64,000 nt of DNA from Scenedesmus sp. ARA3 (Eukaryota > Chlorophyta > Chlorophyceae > Sphaeropleales > Scenedesmaceae), in assembly GCA_004335835.1 (NCBI GenBank), contig RWJK01000214.1, forward strand, positions 62,001 through 126,000. Reading direction: 5' to 3'. Within the stretch, counting starts at the first letter, position 1, and each line of letters begins with the position of its first letter. Positions 36,218 to 53,922 of the stretch are shown piece after piece. The notes beneath the pieces are model-generated. The model saw nothing but the letters and a program-made list of their open reading frames with translations. It did not search any database and was not told where the DNA came from. The translations under genes were made by a program, and so were the position numbers.

Positions 36218-38931
36218 ATGTTAACGCAGCACGTTAGATGTCTTGACGTAGTTAAGGATCAGCGCGTCCCCGCCTGTAGGCCTACGCTTCAAAAGCCACC
36301 AACTCTCAGCAGCAGCAGACCATCCGTGGCTTGCCGGGCGTCCAACAGCAACGGGTCTGCAGGTACGTAAATGTAGCTGCAAAGCACCTAGTGTGACACC
36401 GTTTACATCTCAGACTGCAGAACGACCGTCCTGCTGGCCTGCATGTGTGCCGCTGTCATGTGATTCAACAAGATTCCTCTGCCACCGCTGCTTCCTTGGT
36501 TCCTGCAGGCCTGCAGCACAGCAGAAAGGATCACGATGTGATAGGCCTGAGCAACCTGTGTGTGGACATAGTCATTCCAGTGCAGCAGCTGCCTCCTGCA
36601 GACCCCGAGGCTCGTCAGGGCTTGCTGCAGCAGCTGACTGCCGAGCCTCCCGATGAGCAGCACTGGGAGCTGGGCGGCAACTGCAACTTCATGATTGCAG
36701 CTGCTCGCATGGGCATGAGGGTCGGCAGCATCGGCCACGTTGGAAATGACACGTATGGCAGATACATGGACAGAGTACTGCAGGTGAGCTGGTGATAACA
36801 GTGATGCAACAAGAGGTTGCTGGACAGGCACGCAGCACAGACAAGGCAGTCACCCCTGATTGCAGCTGGCAGTAACACTGTGTTCACAAACATAACAGTC
36901 ACAGGCAAGTACGTTCACAGCAAGGTTTTAAAGGTCCTTCCAAGCCCAAGCAGTCACCTGCAGCTGTGGATTGCCTCAACCAGCTTTACATAGTCCAGCA
37001 TGCTGCTGTGTGGAGACAATGGCTACTGTGCCATTGTTTGTGGCATACAGCCAACATACCCACATGTAAGTATCCCTTTTCCATCAAGCAATCTGGAGCT
37101 ATCGCTTGCTTGTTCATGCTGCGCCTGTTCAAGCAGCTGCACAGCTCTTTGCCATCGTGTTGCCTACATCTGCTACCCTTCCTTGCAACTGCCCCTGCCC
37201 ATTTTGTGTGTTGCGCGGGGCTTGCAGGAAGAGCGCATCGAGGCCATCACCCGCATCATGCCTGCCACGCTGTCAGGCACAGACCTTGACAGGACGCTGC
37301 TGTGCTTTGTGCTGGTGGACCCAGAGGGCAAGCATGCCTTCTGCAGCAGATACGACTTTGGCCCGTGGCCGCTGCTGGGTGGTGTCAGCAGCTTGCCAGC
37401 GTCAGTCACTCAGGTGGGACAGCAGCGCATGAATGTACACGGATGTCAGGTGTGGCGGCGGCAGCGGCGGAGTGCAAAGACCAGCAGCACTAGCGTCTCT
37501 GTGCAAAGTGCCGACTGCATTGCACAGCATTAAACACGCAATTACAACGACGTGCCACAAACCAGGGGCTGCTGGGGTGGGTGGGAGCTAGGATGGCCGC
37601 TGCATGTGTGGCAGGCTGACGTGCTGAATACTGGCTGCTGTTGCTGCTGCAGGTGCTTCAGTCAACTGCTGCTGTGTTCACCAACGGCTTTGTGTTTGAT
37701 GAGCTGCCGCTGGAGCTAGTCAAGCAGGCCATTCGCACGGCCAGCGACGCGGGAGCAGCAGTGCTGTTCGACCCAGGTGGGCAGGCCGTTGGAGCGCGCT
37801 GTGCCAAGCAGGCGGGAGTTGAAATTCAGGGGTGGATTTGGGATGGCGGTGGCTGCTGATGCAGTGCAGCCAGGGTGCCCATTGATCCAGCGCTGCCAGT
37901 GAAACTAGCACTACGGCATGCATCTGGCAACACTTGCATGCCCGCTGCTGTCAACGCAAGTGCCCTTCATCTTTCATCAACACATGTGTGGCTCGTTGCT
38001 GCTGCTGCTGCTGCTGCTGCCAGGGCCGCGTGCGTTCACCATGAAGTCGGGCAGCAGGCGCGCAGCACTGGACACGCTCATCTCGCTGAGTGACGTGGTG
38101 CTGATGACTGAGGAGGAGGCGGTGGAGGTCACGGGGCTGAATGACCCGCAGGCAGCAGCAGAGGCGGTGCTGGCGCGGCCCGGCTGCAAGACGGAGTGGT
38201 GCGTGGTGAAGCTGGGCGGGGAGGGCGCGCTGCTGGTCACAAAGTCGCCGCAGCTGGAGGTGTACCGGGCGGGCGCGTTCAAGGTGGGCGGCGCAGCAGC
38301 GGCGGCAGCAGCGGCGGCAGCAGCGGCGGCAGCAGCAGCAGCTGCAAGCGGCGGCGGTTGCATGCATTGTGCCGTACTGTGTTTAGATTACCTGTCTGTG
38401 TAGTTTGGGGATGTGACTTGGTTGCCGCTCCCGCTGTGCATTGTATTGACACAAGCGGCGTTGCTGCTGGGTGCTTGCATGCACTTGCAAGTACGCAGTA
38501 GCGGTATCATGCACTGCTTGCAGGGTAACGGCACTGTCTGTGTATTGGTGCCGCAGGTGGATGTGAAGGACACTGTGGGCTGTGGAGACAGCTTTGCAGC
38601 AGCCATTGTGCTGGGTTACACACGTACGCACGACGTGCATGCGACGCTGCTGCTGGCGAATGCCGTGGGCGCAGCAACAGCCACAGGCAGGGGCGCAGGC
38701 ACCAACGTGGCAGACGCTAAGACAGTGCATGAGCTGCTGCAGCAAGCAGCGGTGGATTGCAACGGCAACGGCGTGCAGCGGCATGACCTGGAGAAAGCGC
38801 TGCACATACTGCATGACTCATTATCATCTGCAGAGTTGCTGCACCTCATCAACACTAGCAGCAGCGGCAGCAGCAGCAGCAGCGGCAACAGCAGCCGGCA
38901 ACAGAAGACACCAGCTGCACATGCTGCATGA
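36218..38931 (+). CDS. pfkB-family carbohydrate kinase, plastid-targeted, 454 aa
   Basis: Six exons: 36218-36362, 36509-36783, 37228-37413, 37653-37776, 38024-38283 and 38557-38931. The first exon is short and starts MLTQHVRCLD; its Ser/Arg/Pro-rich sequence up to about residue 48 looks like a transit peptide. The kinase domain begins HDVIGLSNLCVDIVIP. It has ELGGNCNFMIAAARMG and GSIGHVGNDTYGRYM (substrate pocket, pfkB signature 1 region), VVLMTEEEAVEVTG in the middle, and the signature 2 loop KDTVGCGDSFAAA, where Asp341 would be the catalytic base. These enzymes phosphorylate sugars or nucleosides with ATP. The specific substrate cannot be read from sequence; plant plastids contain several such kinases, some with a role in gene expression rather than metabolism. 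A C-terminal extension ends in a low-complexity Ser tract. Confidence 0.9.
37999..38019 (+). repeat. (CTG)7 abutting a 3' splice site
   Basis: Seven CTG units end 4 nt before the exon start at 38024 in the pfkB kinase gene. Confidence 0.85.
38288..38343 (+). repeat. 12-bp (AGCAGCGGCGGC)n array just after a 5' splice site
   Basis: A repeat of alternating AGC and GGC triplets begins 5 nt inside pfkB intron 5. It stays open in the exon frame, so an extended exon is conceivable, but the splice to 38557 restores the kinase motif directly. Confidence 0.85.
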
Positions 38932-40141
38932 AATGTGCAAGGGTCTGTAGGTAGTGCTGCGATGTCAGATGCTCGATCCTGTTCTGGCACAGTACTGTGC
39001 AGTGCTGTGCACTAGTGTTTTGCACAGGATGGCTCTGTTTTGTTTCTTAATAATCCATTACTTACAGCTCCGCAACGCTTGAGGCATGTTGCAGCCTGCC
39101 ATGCATGCCAGCTCTTGGCGTGTCACATGTATCTGGAGCTGCTTGTGTCACGCTTACTGTATTTGAATTGTTTCGTGAGCTAGACTGGAAGCTCACATGC
39201 ATTGCAATGCATTGCATCACCGCCGTGTTGTACCATGATGCCCTTTGCTAGCATAGGATGCTGTGCATGTTTGCTGTCAGTAGAGCCTGCTTTTGTAACG
39301 ACGGTGAACTTCACCGATTCATTTTGCAGGTGATCTAGCAGGTGTGTATGGGCGCAGGAGCATCTGATGTTCAGCAGCATCTTCCTCCTGACGGCGGCAG
39401 TGCGTACCGAGTTTACGCAACTAATGGGAAAGTGCAGCCAGTGCAAACGCCATTCAACTGGACACTTGTTGCCAGGTATACCAGCCTACGCTCCTGTTTC
39501 GTTCGTAGACAACTACTTTTGTCTGTTAGTAAAACTGCCCTGTCGTACTGCACTCTCTCACTGAGCCTGCCCTCAGGGGAGGCTCCACAATTTGAACAAG
39601 TTGTACACAATGCTTCACCTCGCACCAAAACTGGATGTTAAGTGCTGCACTCTACAGAGCTGCACCTTCTGCCAGCATTCCAGCTAACGAAGGCCAGCAA
39701 CTTGCAGTAGCAGTAGCAGTGCTTCATTATTGTGGTTGTTGATTGGCCATGCTGCTGCTGTCGACAGTGGTGATATCCAAGCCGCCACATACGCAACAGG
39801 GCAGCCAAGGCAGGCACCGTGCAGGTTTGGCAAACCTGCTGCAAGCAATTTATTGCATGCAATATTCAAAGCATCCTGTACAATGCAGCTTCCTGCGTTT
39901 GCGTCTGCAACTGCTGTGATGCGTCTCGCCAAACTTTGAACTTTAGGGCCCCAGTCAATGGAGCGCAAACACGACGGCCAACTGCACAGAAAGACTTTGC
40001 TGTCCCCTGGCGCCACAACAGCTGCAAACTTGCCCCAATGCGCGCACACTATACCATACAAATGACTCAATCAGCATGCATGCTGTGCTGCATATGCAGC
40101 GCCACATCTGCATATGCAGCGCCACATTGCACCCTCGCAAC
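38932..40141. other. Intergenic region between convergent genes
   Basis: About 1.2 kb between the stop of the pfkB kinase and the stop of the NHL/BTB gene. A TGTAA lies near 39294. Near its right end is the 20-bp tandem repeat at 40088-40127. No exon chain was found. Confidence 0.5.
40088..40127. repeat. Two exact copies of a 20-bp unit
   Basis: ctgcatatgcagcgccacat occurs at 40088-40107 and 40108-40127. Each unit contains the palindrome ctgcatatgcag. It is just downstream of the NHL/BTB stop codon. Confidence 0.88.
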
Positions 40142-43100
40142 TCACAGCCCCAGCATCACATCCATCACTAGGTCTGGCCGCCGTGCCAGCAGGTGCGCCA
40201 GCTGCTGCTTGTCTTTGCGCACGTCCTTGAAGTTGCTGACCAGGTAGTTGAAGGCCGTGCAGCGCAGCTCGCCAAAGCCGCTGTGTTCATCAGCCCAGAT
40301 GAGCCAGGCCACCACGTTGCGCGGGCTGAGGTTGTGGCGCACGTGCACCAGGCAGTGGTTGAGCACACGCGCAATGACCATCTTCTGCGCCAGCAGCATC
40401 ACGTCAAGGATGGTGTCGTCGCTGAAGCACAGTTCGTCTGCAGCAGCAGCGGCAGCAGCAGCAGCAGCGGCAGCGGCAGCGGCAGCGGCAGCGGCAGCGG
40501 CAGCGGCAGCGGCAGCAGCAACAGCATGCGGAGGATCAGGCAGCGGAGAGTAGCGGCAGCCACTACCAGCAAACATGGTGCATCAGCAGTAGAGCAAGCT
40601 ACCATACTGCTGCTGCCAGCCATCCTTGATCTCAAATATGCTAGCCTGACCACTAACCAGAGCCTGTGCTGCATGTGGCAGCTGCTGCATATGCGAGGTG
40701 CCCACCTGTGTACAGGTACCGCAGTAGCGCCTTGAAAGCAGCCGGCGTGGTGTCCTGGACCTACAGCATGGTAGCGCACAGTAGCACACAGAAGACTCCA
40801 GTTCAATAAGTTTACCTCACACCACACACATATTACCAGTTTCCAGACAATGGCATCCCAGCACATGAAACCCAAGCACACGACTATGATGGTGTGTGGC
40901 TCGTCAACCTGCCACGCAGCGCACCTTGACGGTGTTTGTGCTGCCCTCCGCGAATTGGTCTGGCGCCAGCATCTTCCTGAAGTAGTCACACTGCGTGGTC
41001 AGGATGAGCTTGTGAGCCTTGATGCGCTCATCACACACCTGCAGGCATGCACATGCATTGGCATTGGCATTGGAGACTCGCCACATGCACAGCTGGGCTT
41101 GGCTGCATCCCTGCATGCATGACAGTGCTGTCAGACTCACAGTCACTCAAGTGCGGCGTGCTTGCTGCCGCAGCATAGAAGTCACGCTCCACGAGTGCAC
41201 ATCATTGCATCATGCTATCCCTTCAACCCATCCTGCTGTGTATAAGGCCTGGTTTCAATCCAATGCTAGGCAGCTGCTGCCGCTGCCGCACACCTCAAAG
41301 GTGACGTCCGCAGACTCTGCCGCCTCCAGCAGCTGCACCATGCGGCTGCAGTAGCTGCTCAGCGGCACCTTGATGTGGTCGGGCCGCTGCAGCGCCAGGT
41401 CAAACACGTGCAGCACACCCTGGTAGGCATCAGTCACCAGCAGCTCTCCCTTGTGGCTGATGTCCAGTGCGTAGGGCTGCGTGACAACGCCGCCAGGCAC
41501 CACAGTGCTCACGATGCCCTCAGGCGTGATCATCCTGCAGGGCAGTGGTGCACAACAGACAGCATGGGTGACCAGCGAGCCTGTGCTTACATGCATGACA
41601 GGTAGGTAGCTCAGGTGGAGTGGCTACCACCGCGGCGTGATGTCTTGAGCTGATGTTGCCACATAGTGACAGCTGCTGGAGCGCAGCACAGCAGCGACGG
41701 CTTCAGCTGCAGTCAAGCCACTTATGTGGCAACGAGCGTGCGGCAGCAGGCTGCTGTGCAGGCTGCTGGCGTTGCTGCATGTTGTGTTGTGTGTTGGGTG
41801 CAGCCGCACCTGATGCAGCTGTTGCCCCTGTCAGCCACCCAGAGGTTGCCCTGGTAGTCCAGGCAGATGCCACGTGGGCCGCTGAACTTGGCTGACAGCC
41901 CAGGGCCATCCTGCATCCCGGTGCTGTAGCCTGCAGGCAGGAGCACAGCATGTGACACGGCATTTGTGGCATAATCATCACAGCAGGTATGCACCTGAAC
42001 AACTGTGCAGCTGCAAAACAAGGAAGACCTGGGCCAGCAGCAAGCCCCGCTCACGCCAAAGAGGTGTTCAATGCTCCAGAGCTTGGCATATCTCAAGTGT
42101 CCCACGTGATGTTGCAGGCTGCAATTGCATGCTGCGCAGCCACGCTGCCGTCTTACCTGCCCATGTGCTGACTGTGCCGCTGCAAATCTCAATGCGCTTG
42201 ATGCCCCCCTCGTCTGAGCAGTAGAGCCACTCACATGCCCTGTCAATGGCCTGCAGGCAGCACACCACACTGCTGGGTCAACTGACGCGCAGCATATCCT
42301 GGCATCATCCCAACTCACTGCTGCAGCGGCTAAACTCCGCTCCTGCGGCCTCACTGTACGTGGGACTGCTATTCAAGCTACGTGTGCAGCTGCGCCCTGG
42401 CACTGCATAACCAGCAGCTGAGCTGCCGTCCATCACTGCACTCTAGCTGGCACCCTCTAGTATAGCTATAGTTGCTCAGTAGTGCTTGTACTCACCAGGC
42501 CGATTGGGTAGCGCAGCCCACTGCCTGAGGGCACTAGGTTCACCACCTCCCCACTGGCAATCTCCACTCGCTTCACTGCGTGGTTGCAGCTGTCAGCCAC
42601 ATACAGCACACCACTGTCCTCATCCAGGGCAAGGCCCCAGGGGGCATTGAAGCGCGCCGCCTCGCTGAGCTTGCTGCTGCTGCTGCTGTCAGCCGCGCTG
42701 CTGTTAGGCAGCTTGGCAGGCACGCCAGCTATGGTGCGCACTTCCTTGGTGGCTGGCACAAAGCGCCGAATGCAGTTGGCATCAGTGAAGTAAACTATCT
42801 GAGAGGATGCACACACAGCGAAGCGTGGGCAGAACAGCCGTGCCTGGTCTGCTGCTGCCTCATTATCCACCATGTCCATGCCCTGCTTGCCGTTGCCTGC
42901 CACTGGCTCCCGCTGCTCATACGCGGAGCCGTGGCAGTGCACCAGCTGGTAGCGGCCATTCTCGGCTACCAGCACCCTGCCTGGGGCGATGCAGCAGACC
43001 CCTGTGGGGTTGTTGAAGCCTGCAGGGTGGTGCGCAGCGTGGGAGCGCCAGCAGCAGCTAGTGAGCTACAGTTGTCAGTAGGACTGGAGAATGCCAAGCC

Positions 43101-43376
43101 GTCTGCACCACAGTAGTCACTCTACCCTGAAGATGTGCATGTGCTGCTGTGTAACCCTACAGTGCAACATGCCTGAGGAGCAGAAATGCATTACTTGGTC
43201 AGTAGGGTGACGAAGAGGTGATCGTTGTAGTGCACACGCTCCTGCTCTGCAGATGTGTGCTGCATGCAGCACTGCTGATCATCAGTACTGCTGCTGGCGT
43301 TGCAGATTACCAAAACTAAAGAGCACATTTCGTGCATTACAGCAGACTTACCGTGCTGCCTGAGGTGGCTGTTCAT
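40142..43376 (-). CDS. NHL-repeat plus BTB/POZ domain protein, 489 aa
   Basis: Eight minus-strand exons: 43376-43352, 43019-42496, 42250-42157, 41930-41810, 41534-41294, 41038-40925, 40760-40706 and 40437-40142, all in phase. The N-terminal two thirds are NHL-type beta-propeller repeats (APWGLALDEDSGVLYVADSC, PRGICLDYQGNLWVADRGN, PYALDISHKGELLVTDAY). A BTB/POZ domain follows: SADVTFEVCDERIKAHKLIL, QCDYFRKML and AFKALLRYLYTDEL. After it comes a BACK-like helical tail (VIARVLNHCLVHVRHNLSP to the end). BTB domains recruit CUL3, so the propeller may present substrates to a CUL3 ubiquitin ligase; that role is inferred from domains. The 25-nt first exon (MNSHLRQH) fits phase and has a good GTAAGT donor but is the least certain part. 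Confidence 0.88.
40441..40523. repeat. CAG/GGCAGC array at a 3' splice site of the NHL/BTB gene
   Basis: About 83 bp, mostly (GGCAGC)n on the plus strand, i.e. CTG/CCG in gene sense. It directly abuts the last 3' splice site (exon starts at 40437). Confidence 0.9.
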
Positions 43377-43838
43377 GCCGAGCGTGCACAAGCTGCAGCT
43401 GGTGCCACAACTCTGCTGGTGCTGCTGCCACGCACAGGAACTGGTTGTCAATTCTACTAAAAAAATTGCCAGCTAAATATTCTCCAACGTTATGTTGTCG
43501 TCAGTGCTGCTGCGTGCTCTTCTGGCAGTCGGCCCGCGCGAAGGGGCTACCACTGCGCGCGAGCAGTACTGTTGTACAGCATGCACGGTGCCAGCAATAG
43601 TAAATCAAACCCATAAATCCACGTTAAATATATGTTTTCAAACACAGGCTGCCTCTGATGAATCCTTGAATGTCACCAGGCCCCAGGGTCCGTTCACATG
43701 CGTCAGACTACCTCCTGTGTACATAGGACAGCAATGCACAGCGTCCAGCAAAGTTTGCTGCTTTTGGACAGTTATCAAATCGTGTTACATATCACGCTCG
43801 TTGTCCTGATACGCCATAATCGCACACCGACACCTGCC
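43377..43838. other. 5' region of NHL/BTB gene and 3' region of naphthoate synthase gene
   Basis: 462 bp between tandem minus-strand genes. The upstream open frame over 43377-43451 has no ATG. A minus-strand TGTAA (plus ttaca) lies at 43785-43789, 50 nt beyond the naphthoate synthase stop. Confidence 0.45.
43785..43789 (-). terminator. Candidate polyadenylation signal TGTAA for naphthoate synthase gene
   Basis: This minus-strand TGTAA is about 50 nt after the stop codon. That is rather close for a green algal 3' UTR, so support is weak. Confidence 0.28.
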
Positions 43839-44693
43839 TCACGGCAGGCGCGGGAACTTGCTGAAGTCGGGTGGCCTCTTCTCCAGATACGACGTTCGTC
43901 CCTCGTTGCCCTCCTCGCTCATATAAAACAGCAGTGTAGCATCACCACCCAGCTGCTGGATGCCTGCCTGGCCGTCTTCTGCTGCATTCAGAGCTGACTT
44001 CAGTAAGCGCAGCGCAGTGGGGCTGTTGCGCATGATCTCCCTGCACCAGACCAGCGTCTCCTGCTCGAGCTGCTGCAGCGGCACCACCTGGACGCATAAA
44101 ACGCATACAGGAGTTTGCATGAACCAAGGGAGAGAAGCCAACAAGCATATCAGCGGCACAGACCAGCTTGTATGCGTGCCGCTTTTGTATCCTTCAGGCA
44201 GTTGAGTGAGCTGCCGTTGGTGCTGGCTTCACTTCCGTTCCAACAACAGAAACACATATGTAAAACCAGATGCGTAACCGGCAGCTGTGATTACGCTACC
44301 TGCAACACAGTGCAGCGTGTGGCATGCTTTCCTTGCCTACCCACGTTCCTGAATGGTTGATGTACAAGCAATCACACGCATAGCCATGCACCACAAAACT
44401 GCTGCTGTGCATCATCCGCTGCCAACCTCTCTTGATCAGCTGCGGCCTGCCAAAGATGCAAAACATAAACACACAAAACTTCCTCAAGCTGCCGCTGCTG
44501 CGCCCTGCCCACCTTGTTGACCAGGCCCATGTCCAGCGCCTGCTGCGCGTCGTACAGCCGCGCCAGGAACCACATCTCGCGCGCCTTCTTCTGCCCCACC
44601 AGGCGCGCCATGTGCGTGGAGCCGTAGCCCGCGTCAAAGCTGCCCACCTTGGGGCCCGTCTGGCCAAACACAGCGTTGTCGGCAGCGATCTGC

Positions 44694-44728
<35 letters not shown>

Positions 44729-46255
44729 CAGCGGGTACGCAGGCGCACAGGGGCACATGTGGCTTGGGCGCTGATGTATAACGCCTCAACGCAGCTGACG
44801 CACTTGGCAGATGCTGCTGCTGCTGCTGCTGCTCTTATAATAGATGAAACCCTTGCACAAATATCTGCCGCGGCGTTGCTGCTGCTGCTGCTGCTGCTAC
44901 TGCAAGCCTATGGCAGTGTTGTGAACTGATGCAATGCAAAAGCATTTGACGCTGCAGACACATGCACCCCCCCACCCCGCAGCACTGCCACGTCCCTCAC
45001 CGTGAGGTCGCACACCATGTGCAGGATGTGGCCGCCGCCCACTGCGTAGCCCGCCACCATGGCGATCACAGGCTTGGGCAGCCGCCGGATCTGCATCTGC
45101 AGGTCCAGCACGTTGAGGCGCGGGATATTGTCCTCGCCCACATAGCCGCCCTTGCCGCGCACCGACTGGTCGCCGCCGCTGCAGAAGGCCAGCGGGCCCT
45201 CGCCTGCAAGGGTGGACAGCAGCACATCAACAGCAACGAGGTGGACTGCAGCTCACAGCGATGCAATGCGGCAAGCTGCAAGCGTGGCAGGCGGCCTGAG
45301 AAGGCCATGTGCCATGCCACAGCGGCGCAGGCCTTGGGGGTTTACCCGGGAGGGCACAGTAAGCCTGCAGCAAAGGGGGCGCGCAGGACCAGGCTGACAG
45401 GCCCTAGAGACGAGTCAGGCTGCTGCTCATATGTGCCCGTCCCTCTGCACATCAGCCTGGAGCCCCACACAGTTACTTGTTGTGCTGTGGTAGTGCTGCT
45501 GCCGATCAAGCATGCTTCTGTTGATACATGTGTCGCCTGAGACAGGGTTGCCGCAGCACAGCCGCCTGGCCCACCTGTCAGGATGATGACGCCTACCCTC
45601 GGGTCGTCCCGGGCATCTGTGAAACACCAGGACATCTCCATCACTGCAGCAGCACCAACACAGCAGTTCGGTGATGTAAAAGCCAAACGCGGCGTGAAAG
45701 CCAGTCACACACCTACATGGCTTGCTTCAGGCCAGCACTTAAGGTTGTGCGCAGACAAGCGTTGATGGTGGCTCCCAAACAACGCCAGCTGCGCTGCATG
45801 ATTTACTGCTATCAATACTTACCTGTTCGTGGTGTGAAGGCATTGCGCTTGTCGGGCCGGTTGATGGTGATCTGCAGAGCCATGCACTGGGTGTCAGGAC
45901 TGCCTGACACACCGTCAGGACTGCCTGACACAGCAGCAGTGCCAGGGGCACCAGCTGCATGCGCAGCAGCATGCACCAAGTGCAGTTCATGTACCTTGGC
46001 TATCCCCTCATCTGACTTCTCGTACTTGACCTCCTCCAAGCACTCCTTGTGAACAGACTCAATGCACCTCCACACTGCTGGCTCCCTAGACACTTCACCA
46101 TGCACTCGCGCGTAGCTTGACGGCTGGCCTGTAGCTGTTGCATAAGAGCTACCCCCCGCTGTATTTGAGCGGCTAATGGGCGTCTGTGGCTGGCTGGTGC
46201 TGGCCAGATGTCCTTCCAGCACTCGCAAGCGCCGAGCAGAGGCCTCTTCGTTCAT
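43839..46255 (-). CDS. menB: 1,4-dihydroxy-2-naphthoyl-CoA synthase (naphthoate synthase, MenB type), 335 aa
   Basis: Six minus-strand exons: 46255-45995, 45871-45823, 45643-45575, 45203-45001, 44689-44513 and 44087-43839, in phase. The enzyme closes the ring of o-succinylbenzoyl-CoA to give dihydroxynaphthoyl-CoA in phylloquinone (vitamin K1) synthesis. Crotonase-fold motifs are intact: [29 protein letters not shown] (near 134-148), [34 protein letters not shown] with the active-site Asp about 213, and the C-terminal [12 protein letters not shown]. The Gly of QTGP fits the bicarbonate-dependent MenB type. The N-terminus contains RLRVLEGHL, an R-L-x5-H-L PTS2 signal, matching the peroxisomal location of plant naphthoate synthases. 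Intron 4 carries CAG runs on its donor side and a CTG run against its acceptor. Confidence 0.94.
44696..44725. repeat. (CAG)10, sense CTG, at a 3' splice site of naphthoate synthase
   Basis: Ten CAG units on the plus strand, read as CTG by the host gene, 6 nt from the exon boundary at 44689. Confidence 0.9.
45893..45934. repeat. Two 21-bp tandem copies, each a small hairpin
   Basis: The unit gtcaggactgcctgacacac (plus one base) is duplicated in intron 1 of naphthoate synthase. Each copy contains the inverted repeat gtcagg/cctgac with a 4-nt loop. Confidence 0.85.
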
Positions 46256-47042
46256 GTCGCTCACTCAAAAACGTTTCTGAAAGAAGATTTCGAAGTAATC
46301 ACAAGCAACAGAGGTCTATACGACCTATCACCAGGAGGTTCGACGACAGATCGTGACTGGCTGGCGCAGGGAATGCCAGACAAGAAGTCTCAAACACCGC
46401 ATTGGCATCTCGTGGCACGTTACAGCATGCAAAACAAACAGTTGAATGCACGACCATCACACTTCTCTTGTCATAATGACATGAGTAACCTGCAAAGCAG
46501 CAGATGCGAACCACCCCTGCTGCTTCGGGGCGCACACCACCTGTGCCAGTCCTCAGCACTTTCGACTACATGCGAGGGCGCGCAATTGCTAAGCATCACC
46601 ACTAGCAACATGTGCAGGTGCTGAACGCCGCAGCAGACCCCCACAGCACTGCATTCAGTGACAGTGACTGAGCAGCATAGCTGGTTCTTGTCACCATGTG
46701 CTGCAGCCAATCGCGGCAGCTCAAATCAGTTCCGGCGACTGTGCAGCTGCTGCATCAGGAGAGTATCACAGGCAGCAAGATGCACATACACAGCGGCGCA
46801 CACAAGGTTGCTGGCACCAATGCCGGCCAGACTCCGTGGCACCACATACACATCCCACTCGCCAAACATGCACTGTGTTCAACAGCCGACACACACACAC
46901 ACAGTGCTTAAAAAACAGTAAACGATGTGTCGCTGTGCAGAGCCCACCGTAACAGCCGCAACCAGCGCCTAGAAGTGTGCACTGCACTGCACTGTGAAAA
47001 GCACTGCGCCACTAAACCCTCACAGAGCACACGCCCAGCACG
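46256..47042. other. 5' region of naphthoate synthase and 3' region of GDP-fucose synthase
   Basis: 787 bp between tandem minus-strand genes. No exon, RNA gene or promoter motif was identified. A short (AC)n run lies near 46892-46902. Confidence 0.45.
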
Positions 47043-52762
<5,720 letters not shown>

Positions 52763-53604
52763 GCGCTTGGGATGGTTCTGTGGCCATCTGCTGGACGGCG
52801 GCTGCTTGCAAGCAGTGCGACGCGGTTGTAGAATAGGACTGCATCGGTGTGGGCTAGCAGCGTAGTGGTTGCCACGCAGCTTCTGATAGCAGGTTGAGTC
52901 TGCTGCTGCTGCGGCGTCGGCCAGGCAAACAGTGGTTACTGTTGTACCATCTGGTGTGCCATTACTAGTCACGTGACTGACACAGCAGGAAGAAACCGTG
53001 CATGCCCTGCTTGGTCGCTGAACCTTGGTGACTTGACCATCCGCGTTTGTCTGTCTGGGCGCTTGCTGTTCTGCTGCAAAACATGGAGTGTGTGGGTATC
53101 ATCATCTACTCTTCAGCCTGTTTCCGGGGTGTGGACAGTGATCTCCTAGTGGCACGTCCCAGTCATTACACAATTTTGCGCACCTAACAGGGTCCAGTGC
53201 ATGAGGATTTATGTGGCTGACATATGTCACTGTATCCTAGGCATGCCCATGCTGTCTGCGGTGGTCAGCAACTGGCATGGCCTGATGCTGTAAGCATGCA
53301 TCTGCAGTTGCTTCTGTGTATTAATGCCAGCATTGTATGGCTGTTGCCGATGCGCAGGTCTCAATTGTAACCCATTGATGATTTCTTGTGAGGTTGGATT
53401 CACTGGTCGGGCAATAAGGCTGTCATTGGCTCAAAAGTGGGCTGTGTTCCCGTCGCGTAACAAACCAATTGTGATATGCGTAACATGGCCTCTGCCGCTA
53501 CACAACGGCACCAAGTCATGTGGCAAGAGTACGCGGGCCCTGGGTTGATGTCAGACAGAAAACCTTCTACACCTTCAATGCGATGCAGTGTCCTGCATGG
53601 TTGT

Positions 53605-53688
53605 ATGGTGTACCTACACAGTGGGCACCACTGCAATTTGATTGCAGTGGGGCCCACTGTGTACTACACGGTACGGTAGGTACACCAT
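53605..53688. repeat. Near-perfect foldback: 22-bp stem with 5-nt loop plus outer stem
   Basis: The arm 53615-53636 and the arm 53642-53663 are reverse complements with one mismatch in 22 bp, around the loop tttga. An outer segment atggtgtacctac (53605-53617) pairs with gtaggtacaccat (53676-53688), leaving a 12-nt bulge. A further partial copy of the outer arm follows at 53689-53701. The structure suggests a miniature inverted-repeat element or a small-RNA precursor. Confidence 0.85.
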
Positions 53689-53698
53689 GTAGGTACAC

Positions 53699-53737
53699 CA
53701 CATGGCTTGTGCACATGGCTTGTGCACATGACTTGTG
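53699..53737. repeat. 13-bp tandem repeat, 3 copies
   Basis: cacatggcttgtg occurs twice, followed by a third copy with one change (cacatgacttgtg). It adjoins the foldback. Confidence 0.87.
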
Positions 53738-53917
53738 CATCACAATGCAAACAGTCCGGCGCAAGGCGATGAAATGATCCAACCGTTTACGTTGGCCACT
53801 CTTCAACAAAGAACGTGGCGACTCGGCACTTTCCAAACTCCGCACCCCTGCTGGCGCTGCTGTGAAAAGACCAAAGTGAGGATGGATGAGTTGGCACACA
53901 TTATTCAGCTGCAGCCC

Positions 53918-53922
53918 TTACA
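53918..53922 (-). terminator. Candidate polyadenylation signal TGTAA for galactokinase
   Basis: A minus-strand TGTAA about 457 nt after the galactokinase stop. It is a plausible distance for an algal 3' UTR, but the motif is short. Confidence 0.33.

Noticed and set aside
38284..38403. Read-through extension of pfkB exon 5 into the GGC/AGC repeat
   Set aside because: Splicing at 38283 joins directly to the DTVGCGD exon in phase; read-through ends at a TAG after a low-complexity tract.
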